A stretch of DNA of 64,000 nt. Source: Tetragonia tetragonoides. Lineage: Eukaryota; Streptophyta; Magnoliopsida; Caryophyllales; Aizoaceae. The stretch covers positions 18,669,501-18,733,500 of the forward strand of contig CM076144.1 in NCBI GenBank assembly GCA_038025085.1, read 5' to 3'. Shown piece by piece: positions 47,188-58,800 of this stretch. Within the stretch, counting starts at the first letter, position 1. The number at the start of each line of letters is the position of its first letter. The translations under genes were made by a program, and so were the position numbers. The notes beneath the pieces were generated by a model. It was given only the letters and a program-made list of their open reading frames with translations, searched no databases and was not told the DNA's origin.

Positions 47188-50100
47188 TGACAAACAAATG
47201 TGCTTATGCGCCAATTATAATAATCAATATCATGTAAGCAACATGTGAAGCATAATTTACAATAGATCATCATTCCAAGGATACACAAGAATCTCCATGA
47301 ATTCGTAATAATGGAATATGATTACCCAAAGACTCATTAACAAAAGAGTAATTATAAGAAAAGTTTGGCTTATGAATTAACACATAACACAAACTAACAT
47401 AAGCACATACATCTTCCCCCCTTTTGGCATTATCAAAAACAACATCTAATGATCATGATGCAAAAAGAGCAAGCAAGATGCAAACATGCAAAATCCAGCA
47501 CCACTTGGGTACTATCACATGAGAAGACTAATCAATCAAAATAGCTCAAACTAATGATCCCATGATATTAGCCATTCATAGACATCCAAAAGTAATATTA
47601 GTCCAATAAAGCAAATCAACGGGCCAAATAGGGACAAGGGAATGAAATGAACTTGTTTAAAGATAAGGACATATCACCGAGATAATGACAAGTGAAGAGA
47701 AGTGATAACACCGTCAAGCCAATAACAGAAGGAACGGGCTAAGGAACAATGTCTTGGCTGGATGGAAGAGTTGGCTTAAGATGGATCAAGAGCTCATAGT
47801 GCATTTTCATGTGATCAACTTTGAGCTCGTTGAACTAACTTTTCAAAAGTGGATGACTCATTTTCTGATTATCTTTTAAGAATCCATCGAAATCTCTCGA
47901 TTGTCTTTCAACTCATTTTCTCCCTCTATTTTTTAATAGGCCGATTCTCATCATTAACCCTTATTTTCCCCTTTTATCCATAGTCATTAGAGAATGACAC
48001 TTCAAAGCACCGCAAGAATATGAGCAAGTGTATAAAAGGTTGAGAAAACTTGATTCTCCCATCTTCTTCAATTTAGGAATGACCTTCTTACCACAAACAA
48101 AATGAAAGTTTGGGAAATGAAGACATATCCTTTTTAAATATGTTGCATGGGGTTATCAAGTGTTCTTTTGGATCAAAGTTTGAGACATCAATATTGACAT
48201 AAAGAATGCTCTAAACCGAAACCACATGTAGGCTACTAATCATATCAACTCATAAAGCAATTTGACTTTGATCAACCTTCAACTCAACATTCTTTGTAAT
48301 CAGTATCTTCTCAAGAGCCTATACTTTGCCTTCAAGTATGTCCATCTTGTTCACGTTCTCTTGAGAACTAGAGATGTTCTCAGTAGGAGAGGGAACAAGC
48401 GAAGGAACAGATAGAGGACCAGTGTAAAATCCAGGCAATATAGCTTCAATAGCAATTGGTGCAACAAGATAATGATATAAATAAATACCACCAGGAGTAG
48501 ATATACCCATCTTTTCTCCTTTAAAAACAATGTTCTTCATGATAAATGAAAGCACCAACTTCAATAGCAATTTCCTCATTCTCGATGTTGAAAATCTCAA
48601 AAGTTCAAGAGTTTTTCTCTTGGTAAGTCACGACTCATAACCACAAAATATATCAATCACCTTTGATTTTATCAATCAACGCATCAAAACCAACAAAAAT
48701 AAAGAACTCAAGAGTGAAGGTATTACCATGGCCACCTTCCATATTAGGAATAAGCCGAGTTCCCACATCTTTCCATACCACCGTCTCTTTCTTCATTTTC
48801 AATGAACAATAAGGTTGGAGGATCAAGTGTTGATGTCTCCTTCCTTTCCTTTGAGGACGATATCTCATCATAAGGATCAAGATGATTAGGTTATTTTTCT
48901 TATCAAGGATTCTCTTCTTCATAGTGGATAATATCGGAGTCGTTTCTTAGCTGGTGAGGGATTCTTCTATGAAATCATGTGAGATATTTCTTCTTCTTTG
49001 AGGATGCTATAGCGAGGAATAGGATGAGTTGAAGAGATGTAAAAGTCATAATACATGTGATGATGATAGAAGATGTTTCGTGAGAGTTGAAGTCTTAATC
49101 ATCTTCTCAATTGGTTGCCTTTATGCACTTTTACTTCTTACTTCATGTCTTTTTAGTTCATGGAAAGAGAGTAATTCCAGAACTAGATTTGTTGCTCATT
49201 CTCATTGTATGTAGAAGATATGAAGTTTATCTTCATAATGATTGTCATTTCAAACTCAAGGGAACAGGGGAAGGAACACATGCTTTGGCTTGTTCCCTTT
49301 TTGACATATCTTACTCATTTCACATTTTCGTCCTTCTTTATCCTTCAATCTCTAAATCTTTCTCTCTCCTTTTTCAAAAAAAAATTTCAATCTCTCTCTC
49401 TCTCCTTTTTCTATTTCAATCACTCTCTCTCCTTTTCCTTTTTTTTTTTTTCCTTTTTTTTAAGTTCTCAAATTTGATTAAGTATCATTCCCCCTCAATT
49501 AGTGGCCAATTGACTTTATTGTCATCCTTGTCTCATTTCGTTTGAAGGGGTGAGTTTCATTAGTAAAAGGGTGAGAGGTGAGGTGAGAGATAGTGTTTAG
49601 ATTTGATGAATGAAATGGTAAAGGTCAATTTTGTGAAAGGGTTTGAAGAGAATAAGATCATATCCCACACAAATGCCCAACAAATATTGGACCAACACTT
49701 TGGACGAATTAAGAACAATAAGGATAATATCCAAGGATCAAAGTGAGTCCTTCAATAATTAGCTCATGCAACAAAACTTTTAGCAAGCTTGGAATTTGGA
49801 CATACATATGACAACAATGTTAGCTCATATGTGCATCAGCATCACAAATTATTCACACACATTTTTTTTTTGGGGGAAACAATGCATGAAGCTAGCTAAT
49901 CTTAGTCATGCAAAACTCTAGCCATATTTTCTTAAAATCAATATTTTTTTAGAGCTTTAGGGAACACATCCACAATATAATTTCACGCATACACTCATGG
50001 AAATATATCTCTTTTCAACATAACTATCAAGAAATGATGTCTAATGTCATGCCCTTGAAAATATCTCAAGATATTCTCTAATGATTATCATGTGTGTCTT

Positions 50101-50432
50101 ATTTAAATACAAGTTTGTAAACAAACACACAATCCAGCATATAAAAACAATATCTAGCATACTTGTGATAAAGTAAAGGAGAAGCAACTGTACCTCACTA
50201 GGTTTCTCATCAACCTTCTTACCAAATAATCCATGTCGATTTTGGTTGATGTGAGAATTATTGTATCCATTTGCTTGATTGTCTCCTTTACATTCTTTTT
50301 CACAAGTCTTTGAGATACTTAAGTTGGTGATTCATGCAACTTCATTGCTAGCTTGATTTGTAAGTTCAATAGGAAATTAAGCTTACGCATCATACTCATT
50401 TCCATATCGTATTCATCAACTTGGTACAATCT
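47188..50432 (-). other. 3' internal part of the SIRE-like element, no domain recognised
   Basis: RNase H and, in SIRE elements, an env-like frame would be expected here. The minus-strand frames at 48319-48600 and 48653-48922 show no feature I can assign. Pyrimidine-rich runs lie at 49340-49460. Confidence 0.4.
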
Positions 50433-50606
50433 CTACAAACACTTGTTAGTGACATCAAATATATTACATACATAAGTTACCACAAACAAAAAATTATGTA
50501 AGACCATGAGAGATAATATGTGACCAACCTTTCTTCTTTTCAAATCATTTTGTATTAGGACAAACATACATGAATTCCAAACTTTAGAGTTTTCGAATCT
50601 CGATGA

Positions 50607-50717
50607 GAGTTTGTCCATTTTGAAAACAGGATTAGCAAAATCTTGAGTTTCAAAGTAGAGAGGTTGTTTCACAAATACGTCATCTTTCAAGTGGGCATTC
50701 AAGAGAGTATGTTTGAT
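50607..50717 (-). pseudogene. RT relic of the SIRE-like element
   Basis: LLNAHLKDDVFVKQPLYF, followed by FANPVFKMDKLS, matches the Copia RT line FLNGxLxEEVFVxQPPGF then VFKLxKAL. The YVDD box was not found. Confidence 0.7.
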
Positions 50718-52269
50718 GTACATATGATAGAGTATGATATCCATGTTTGCAACAAACAATTAAAGGATACGGATGACTCTTGGGGCAAGGGTTTTATCAA
50801 ATCAATTTTCCCTCATTGGTTGTACCCTTGCACCGTTTACCTTGTTCTTTACCATGGTCCCGTTGTCATCGTTTTGTTTATGGTTCCAACCACATAATGC
50901 CAAACATTGTTCTTTTGAATTTGTTACGCTCTTCTTATGTGGGTTAACCTGAATGGGTTTCTGCAAGAACTCAAGGTATACCTAAGGTTCAATGTTAGAA
51001 AAATATGCAATAGAAATCACAAACATATGAACCAAAGAAGTTTGAATTTTCTTGATGAAGTTGCTAATGATTTGATCCAAAGGAAGTGAGCTATTGTGCT
51101 TGTAAGATCGAACACTTATGAAGTGTCATTGTTTTGCTGCTCATAATTAGTAACATTCTGTTACACAAGGAACAGCGAAGGGACCAGGTGCATGAGTTGT
51201 TACATTTCCCCCTGTCTATAGTACTCCACTTTCTGTCATGGAAGGAACAACCATATAGTCCTTGTTCCCTTTCCTGTTCTCATAGAGTCGAGTATTGGCA
51301 CAATATTTTCACAATTAACATGATCCCTTACAAGTCTAATAATTCATTCATCATCATGCAATACATTCTCAAGCAAGGTATTAGTTTTATCAAAACACAA
51401 ATTTAATAACTTCACAACCTTACTTAAGTGAGTAATCATGTAAACCAATTATATATTCTTGCAACAAATTTCCCTAAAACATATTCCCATTACTATGCGC
51501 AAAACACATTTAACTAAATGTCCGAAGATGCATAATTATAGAAATGATTCCATTAAAAAACACATAGGAAATTCATTTATGCAAGGATCAATAAATGCAA
51601 TGGTTCACGATAAATATTATGCTCAACATAATGTTAAATGAATTTCCCATAGTCAATTGTGGTTTCATGATAGATAAGCATGCTTTGATGTCCGAATAAT
51701 ATTTGAATCTTCCTACCAAATACAATAAATGTATCAATGATTCCTTATTTGCAAGAAAGAAACAAAGTTCACGTATCACTCAAACGACATCAACACGCAT
51801 ACATCATTTGATACCACAAGTTACCATACTCATAAGATCACAAAGTACATGTGAATGAATTCAAGTGACTATATGATTATTAACCATGTACATTGACTTG
51901 AAAGAAGATCTCATTTGTCAATAGGTAGCACATGCATCACATAACTTATCATTTGTATCTTAACTGAACACAAAGTAACAATTAAGTTTCATGAATGATC
52001 AACTTGCAAAAATGTTATGATAAGTTAGCATATCCCAATCATTTGTGCCAGACAAAGGATCATCATCAACAACAACCAAGTATTACAAACTATGTGGGAA
52101 GTTGAAGAAAGATTTTTCATTTTAAAATCAATGTTGTGTAACTTCCACTCAACCATAACATTCACATTGTTTTTTTTGAAATTTTATTTTATTTTATTTA
52201 ACATTCACAACCATGTAATCATTGAAGAAATATAACATTATAATCATGATAACATAAACGTGAATGCTC

Positions 52270-52475
52270 AAGAGATTATATACATTAATCCCTTGGCAGG
52301 ATAGTTGATGAAATGTAATGGTGATTTACCTATGGATTTGCTTGTAATTCCATCACAAAAATTCACACTTCTATCATCCAAGGCCATGAGTGAAATAATA
52401 TAAGAGATGTCTTCATTACGTTTCATGAACAACCACTAGCCATGTGCTACAAGTGGTTGCTCTCTCCCGCTAGCG
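52270..52475 (-). pseudogene. Protease relic of the SIRE-like element
   Basis: A frame reads ASGCS, then a stop, where Copia proteases have DSGCSRHMTG (catalytic Asp lost). Downstream in a nearby frame are VNF-DGITSKSIGK and KGLMYI, fitting the usual NVxFGDGxxxxIxGxG stretch. Confidence 0.45.
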
Positions 52476-52624
52476 CCTACACACTCAGTTAGTTGTGAGA
52501 TTTAGGATCCCAAGCATGTTTGGGTCCATTTCCAAAGAATGCAGCATGCAAAAGACTTCATTTGATACACATAAATTTCACATATTGACAATTCACTTCA
52601 TGAACATTTTTTCTCACCTCACAA

Positions 52625-52662
52625 CTTGAGTTATAAAGGCTAATTTTACCACAAAATATGCA
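52625..52662 (-). pseudogene. Zinc-knuckle relic with His changed to Leu
   Basis: CIFCGKISLYNSSC keeps the CX2CX4-X-X4C spacing, but the conserved His is Leu, so it should not bind zinc normally. Confidence 0.5.
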
Positions 52663-53427
52663 AACATGATTACAAGGCAACATAACACATTTACAACTTG
52701 AATTCCATGAAAATTTATTGCCTTTTAATCTTAATTTCATTCGAATCTTATTGTGGTTAAGAATTAGCCAACAAACTATCTGACACACATTGTTCTATGT
52801 GTTGTTCCATACATTGTTCCCTGTGACATATTCAGAAATACGTTTTAAGTAATCTTGAAATCTTTCATCTCTGACCTTTTCGAATTTTAATGCATCGTTT
52901 TCGAGAAATAGGTCAGATGTTAAAGACTCAAAACATGTATAAAACAAATTAGTGCATATAACATAATCACAAGCATCACGTACTTTGAAAGCAATGAGTA
53001 CACTCAACAACATGAAACGCAATGTTACTGTTCTAACACTTGTTCCTGTCAATGTTCCTTTGGGGACTAGACGTTGTTTCCTAAGAATTGTGTTCTTATA
53101 TTCAATTCCTTTTTCTTTCTCAACAATATTTCTTAGGTCAAACATCACCCCACAAAAAGCATAAAGCAACATATCTTTTTCTTACCACATATCAAGGAAA
53201 TAATCAAAGAAAACATTCATCATATCAATTAAATTAAATGTATAGGAAACATTCAACTTTTCTTTGAACATGTGAAAGTTTACCTCATTCGATTTCCTCT
53301 TTGATTTGTTGTTGCTTCTTGCTGTCAAGTCGATTCTCGCCTTAGGTTCTTTCACTTCCTTCTTATCCGAGCCTTTCCCAGTTGCTATCATGGATTGCAA
53401 ATTTGAACTGCCTAAGGAACGTTGTTC

Positions 53428-53640
53428 CTATGGATGTGCAACTTTAAAAGCAGTCCGAAATTTCTTTGAGGTGTTCCAAGAGGCGAGGTGGTTGTATTCT
53501 TCAGGATCAAGGCCACTATGAGAGGATCTTAAGGCCTCGACGTTCTTTTCAAACTTTTGGATGTCATTGTCGTTCATCTTGCTTTTTGGCTTGTGTGTAT
53601 TTTTTCCTTTGTTATTCTTCACTTCATCAATGATGAAAGG
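53428..53640 (-). pseudogene. gag relic of the SIRE-like element
   Basis: Frame with AKGPFIIDE and DNDIQKFEKNVEALRSSHSG, then LDPEEYNHLASWNTSKK. This matches the Copia gag pattern of a WxLVxKGP start followed by the N-x-A-L, L-x-x-x-E-Y and A-K-x-x-W positions. Adjacent frames (53182-53400) continue with a Lys-rich stretch. Frameshifts and stops break it. Confidence 0.6.
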
Positions 53641-53845
53641 ACCTTTAGCAACAAGTTGCCAAAATACATGACTTTCGGCTTGGATGAAGATCTTTATATA
53701 AACCATGCACCAACTTAGAAAGTTGGTAAACTAACAAAGGAGTAAGAGAAGTATTTGGATCTTGTGTTTGAGGTGGTGCACTCACTTTTGTGGATCTCTC
53801 AAAAGGAGTTAGCTTTTTTTGTGTGAGACCTGCTCTGATACCAAT

Positions 53846-55872
53846 TGATAGAATGCACTTCATGAGACACAAGAAGGGGGGGTTGAATTGGGGTCTCAAA
53901 TTTTCGGCTAATTTTCGTTTCTGATGAAAAGGACCAACCACAGGAGTGGTGTTCCTTGGTTGTTCCTATTGGACAGAATATAGTGCGAAAACGTGATAAA
54001 GATAGAGTAAAGGAGACACGATATTTTAGCGTGGAAACTATCCAAGGCTCAATTTGGATGTAAAACCACGACCCACCTTAGTGGGATTTCTCAAATACTT
54101 TCTCTTATTATTCGAGCCAAACTCATGTACATAGCTTATACTCCTAAGACTAAGTACACACGCACCAACAAGCTCTTGTTGGCCAAAGAGCTACTTCTCA
54201 CTCACTTTAATGTGTTTCACCTCCTTGTTACTCCACACACTCGATCTTGTGATTTTCACTCACCAAGCTAACTCTAACTTGGATTTACGCCGAACTCCCT
54301 CAAGCTCGCAAAGTTCACAAACTCCCTCAAGTTTTGAACTCACTCTTTTTACACAACTCCCTCAAGTTGGCAAGGCTCACAAACTCCCTCAAGTTTCGAC
54401 CACTCTCTTTCTCCCACAACTCCCTCAAGTTGGCAATGACACAACTTCACTCAAGTTGCCAAGCACTCAACAACATACTCACAAGTTGCCAAGCTACAAC
54501 TTCACTCAAGTTGCCAAGCACTCACAAGCTTACTCTAGCTTGGAAAATACTCTAAAGAATAACACAATTTAACCTTTGAATGCTTCTAGAAAAGCTAATG
54601 AAAGGTTACAAATAAACCCTAAGTGCCAAATAGTCGGATTTGAGAAGTGAACAATGCAGGGGAACAAGTGATGGAACAAGGTCAGAAAACAGTTTTACTT
54701 CACTAGAAAATATATGACGATTTTACTCAAGTGAAGGAATGAGGATTTTGGCTTGAAAGGTTTTCAATGAAGCTCTGGGCAATCCTCCTTGGAAAATCAG
54801 TAGCACAAGCTCCCATTTATATAGGAGAGGCCACAAGCACTTTATGTTAAAGTAGCCAAAAGTTAAAGCATTGTAAAAGCAACTTTAGACAATGCTAAAG
54901 CTTTCATGTTATGTCTAGCCCACATTTGGGAGCCAAATGTTGGCTAAACCACCAGCCAAGAATCTTTGCATTGGGTAGAGTTTATTGACAAGCTTTTGGC
55001 ATTTCTAATGAAAAAGTATAAAGTGAATTTTTTGAAAACAAAACTTCAACCCATGCTAATACTTTCATGTGATCTTAGACCACATTTAGAGAGTCAAATA
55101 TTGGCTAAGAAATCAGATGAGAATATTTACATTGGGTAAAGTTTATGGGAAGCTTTTTGACATTTTTTATGGAAAAAGTATAAAGTGAATATATTGGAAA
55201 TCAAACCTTAACATATGCTAAAACTTTCATGTGATCTTAGGCTACATTGGGGAACCCAAATAGCCTTTGAAAATCAGAAATTTTAAGCACATGTGAAGGT
55301 TGCTTGTTCAACATAAAGCTAGCACAAGGCTCCATAAAAAGATTCCCATAAAGTGCTTTATTCTAACCCATTTTAACACTCAAGCTTTTGCCTTGTAAAT
55401 CAATGTTTTTGTAGCTGGAAATCTGGTGAATAAACTTAAGAAGCCCACAAAAATATTTTCAAGAAAAGTTGAGTTAAAACCGAATTTTTATTTTTAATAA
55501 AAATGTTTAGCACCTCTGGGCAAGGGTACAAGGTACTGACGCTGGTCCCTTTGCACCAGAAACTTCGGTTTTGATTTTTGTTCCCAAAATCAATTGTTTC
55601 ACTTCTATGATCCCGAATCTAAGGCACATACAAGACATCTAGGAAGCCAAACACTTGATCTTCATTTGTGTCTTCATACTTCCTTGGTCTTGTCATCATC
55701 TAGCCATCCTTTAATGTTGTCACTCTTTCGGTTTCCATATGCACATCTTTGAACTCCATGTATATTGAGCTCTACCTCTTTTGGGCTACAACACATTACT
55801 CATACAAGACATTAGTACATATGTGCATAAGCTCATTGGTTTGTCAATCATCAAAACACATATAATTCAACA
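53846..55872 (-). repeat. 5' LTR (complete, about 2.0 kb) of the SIRE-like element
   Basis: Bounded by the primer site on one side and the TG start at 55872 on the other. It contains a CTCCCTCAAGTT minisatellite (about 54290-54530) and two and a bit tandem copies of a roughly 160-bp unit (about 54895-55265). Confidence 0.75.
54290..54530. repeat. Minisatellite of CACAACTCCCTCAAGTTGGC-like units in the LTR
   Basis: About ten imperfect 18-30-bp units with the core CTC(C/A)CTCAAGTT and spacer (G)GCAA(G)GCTCAC. Long open frames on the plus strand here only reflect the repeat. Confidence 0.8.
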
Positions 55873-57090
55873 CTATGTTATTTATTGTTTCAAATATGCC
55901 AACTAAATAGCAAACAAAAAGGAAAACATGTATCATCTAACTTGATGCTTGGATTAAGGATTTAAAAGGAAGGGAAGAAGAACCTTATAAAACAAAACTT
56001 GTAGCACGAAATTGATTGATTTGTAGAATGGAAAGGAACATGAAAGAAAAAGGAATGTTGAACGGAGCGAAATACATGATTGAACAATGAAAAGCCAGCA
56101 AGCCCGAGGCAAGGGCTTTGAGGAGCAATTTCCATGGTCCTGTTCGAAAATGAACATAGACTAACTATTGACAAGTTGATTTACAATGGCTATGGCTCTT
56201 GATTTAATCATCTAAATTTTCCTTCACTGAGAATGGTTTATTGCCCTTCAAATCTGACAATTTACATTGTATAAAAGGTTTCAAATTCACTATAACTACA
56301 CTATGTGTGTCGCTTGCAAGTTTAACATGGTGATGACACTTATGATTTAAGTATCAAGAGTTCCAATAGACATGACATTCCAACCTCACATGGATTTGGA
56401 AATCCCCACATTTACTAAAGTGTGGTTGTTATTTCAATATGGATACATTTTGTCATAAGGGGATGGTTGGACCCCCCACTACTCCTATTTGTTGTGAGTT
56501 TACTAGATACCCTTTTGCCTGTTTTGAGGAATCGTGTTTGAGGCTAGACAGTTTCGTAACGAACTCCCCACCCATAAGACCTTGTCTAGTGTCAATTTAA
56601 CATTGGCTCAAAGGGAATATGTTGTCGACTAGATTCCAATAACCTCTATTGGAAAATCTCATTGCTTTTACTAGTTCAAATCTCTAAAATAGATAGCAAT
56701 AAAATCAATGTGCTGAAAACCTTTCCTCATTTTAAAACATACTATCTATGTCTGACTGAAAATTTAGTTTGAGGATTATTAACAACAATAATTTTCAATA
56801 TGTGTGTGTGGCGCGTATCGAGGAAGAATAGGATGAACTAATGAAACCTCATCATCCAAACCGAAAACCAAAACTATTTGAGAGTGTTCAAAATACCGAG
56901 GGGGGGGGGGGGGGTGGGATGATACGCTGTGTGTTATATAGATCAACTTGTCTAGTCCCACTTACATAGGCCTGTGGTTTGTAACACCCATATGACCCAA
57001 ATTATGGCTAAGTTTTAAGATATTTAAAGAGGAGATTATTAGTAGTCTAATTAGGGAATAAAATATAAAATCTGAAAATTGAAACTATAA
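55873..57090. other. Intergenic, nothing recognised
   Basis: Contains a G-run at about 56899-56915. No supported feature. Confidence 0.5.
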
Positions 57091-57264
57091 TACGGTAAAA
57101 CCTTTATAAATTAATATTGTCGAGATCATGAAAGTTTATTAATTTAGAGAGATTATTAATTTATCGAGTAATAATTTAGTATCTCAATGACGGGACTGAA
57201 AAACAGTATTACTTTAAAAAGGTTATTAATTTATTGACTATTAATTTAAGGTGATTCTACTGTA
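57091..57264. mobile_element. MITE with TACAGTAAAACC-type ends
   Basis: The left end TACGGTAAAACCTTTATAAA and, minus strand, right end TACAGTAGAATCACCTTAAA pair imperfectly. The interior has TATTAATTTA and its inverse around TTTAGAGAGATT and TTATCGAG. Length 174 bp, non-coding. It lies about 0.4 kb downstream of the FHY1-like stop codon. Confidence 0.6.
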
Positions 57265-57630
57265 TCCTAACAGTAATTAAACCTCACTTTGCTGGCGTAC
57301 TGAATAGTGATGAAAAGTAAAAACTCACAAAATCTTCTGTTTCATACATCTTATAACACAAGGCATGGCATTGAAGGCACTAAACCTCTCTATTCATCAA
57401 ATAGGAATGAAGGGTAAACGAAACTATGGAACAACCTTGAGGACCAAAAAGCTCTTGAGATACTGTTGTGTTATCAAAACTGGGAGATTCATTAAAACAT
57501 ATTTGAGCTATTTACACAAGCGATTGGACTAGGCCACGTAAATATCGAGTAGAATCAATTTAAAAGGTCAATCATTATCCATATTCACAAGTTGATACAC
57601 TATTTGGTACAACAGAAGAAGGCATGCAAA
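57265..57630. other. 3' flank of the FHY1-like gene
   Basis: Nothing recognised beyond the poly(A) signal listed separately. Confidence 0.5.
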
Positions 57631-57636
57631 TTTATT
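57631..57636 (-). terminator. Putative poly(A) signal of the FHY1-like gene
   Basis: AATAAA on the minus strand, 23-28 bases after the stop codon (57659-57661). Being so close to the stop it would give a very short 3' UTR; a more distal site is possible. Confidence 0.35.
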
Positions 57637-57658
57637 CAAGGAAGAGATCTACATCCTC

Positions 57659-58732
57659 TTACAACATGAGCATCGAAAAGTACTGCTCGAACTCTTGATC
57701 AATTGTTGGCTTGCGTCTTTCTAGTTGAGCGTCTGCATACAAAGAAGAATGCATTTTAAAAGGAGCAGTTTGTCGTTTATTGGGAATGTAAATAGGTCAA
57801 TTTTTTTAAGGCAGAAATTGTAGCTGACAAATTTATCAAAGTTACAAATCTGCATCCACAAACATAAAAGAGGTATTGAGTTATCAACTCAGTTATGCCG
57901 GTATTCAGGCTTTTTTCTGGTATGGTTAGCTGGAACAGTTGGGCTCAATGAGAAGTTCAAAGTTGGTGCAGCTTATGACAATATTAGAAGCTGTTGGGCA
58001 AAAATTATGTGGGAGAGAATGTGAATTCCCGGCATCACATCATTTTCTGCGTCGCTGCTAAGCACAATTTGTCTACTGTCGATAACTTCATCCACCGAGG
58101 GGATATGGTCAATATGTCTGGCAATTGTTGTGTTGCAATGGTGTCCTGTAGGCATCTTTTTTTGCCTGTCCCCTATCTCAGCTGGTTTGATCTTCTGTCT
58201 TCTATGGTTAGGCATTAACAGGAGGCCCTTGGGTAACACATGATCATAGATGCTTTTGCAGGAGAGTAAAAGGGAAAGCAACTAATCAGAAAACTAAAGG
58301 AGGCTGGCTGCCTTTGCTGCTGCTGTGTACAAGATACGGCATGAAAGAAATCCGAGGACTTTTGATGCCGGGAGAAGATTCCCGGATTGTGCAACAAATA
58401 CAATATCAAGTTGTTATAGTTACCATACAATAGAAAGACGGGTTTCATTGGTTGTGTATTATGTATAGGAATAGGGCATATTCGTGTAGATGTCGGATAA
58501 AACAGGAGGTTTTTGTACAGCCCATCTCCCGTACCTGTAATCCCTGATCTTTCTACCTCAAGTGGATGAATTAAAACTAAAAACCTTGCCGAATGAATAT
58601 GCCTAAATTGATTGATCCCCCTCTTCCCCCAAACAAAGAAAACCAGGAAAGAAAAGAAAAGAAAGTTTGAATTCACAAAATAAGCTAACAATGAGGGATA
58701 ACATTCAAACCCCAAAACGAGCTTATTTAAAA

Positions 58733-58800
<68 letters not shown>

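Larger units (their letters stand above)
45929..55872 (-). mobile_element. SIRE/Maximus-like Copia element, strongly decayed, minus strand
   Basis: Direct repeats 45929-47168 and 54636-55872 are the shared LTR parts. On the minus strand the LTR starts TGTTGAA(T/C)TATATGTGTTTTG. At the left copy a polypurine tract GTCAAAAAGGGGAAAATTG precedes it (about 47168-47187). The primer site (plus strand GCTCTGATACCA, 53832-53843) sets the other LTR edge at TGATAGAATG, 53846. The 5' LTR is thus about 2027 bp and the 3' LTR has lost about 790 bp. Long LTRs and this purine tract suit the SIRE/Maximus lineage. Internal relics on the minus strand: gag, zinc knuckle, protease and RT, in that order. Confidence 0.8.

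Noticed and set aside
54210..54572. A 120-residue plus-strand frame rich in LPQV and SLK repeats
   Set aside because: Translation of the LTR minisatellite.
56899..56915. Long G-run as a possible quadruplex
   Set aside because: A single homopolymer run without repeated G-tracts in context; may vary with sequencing.
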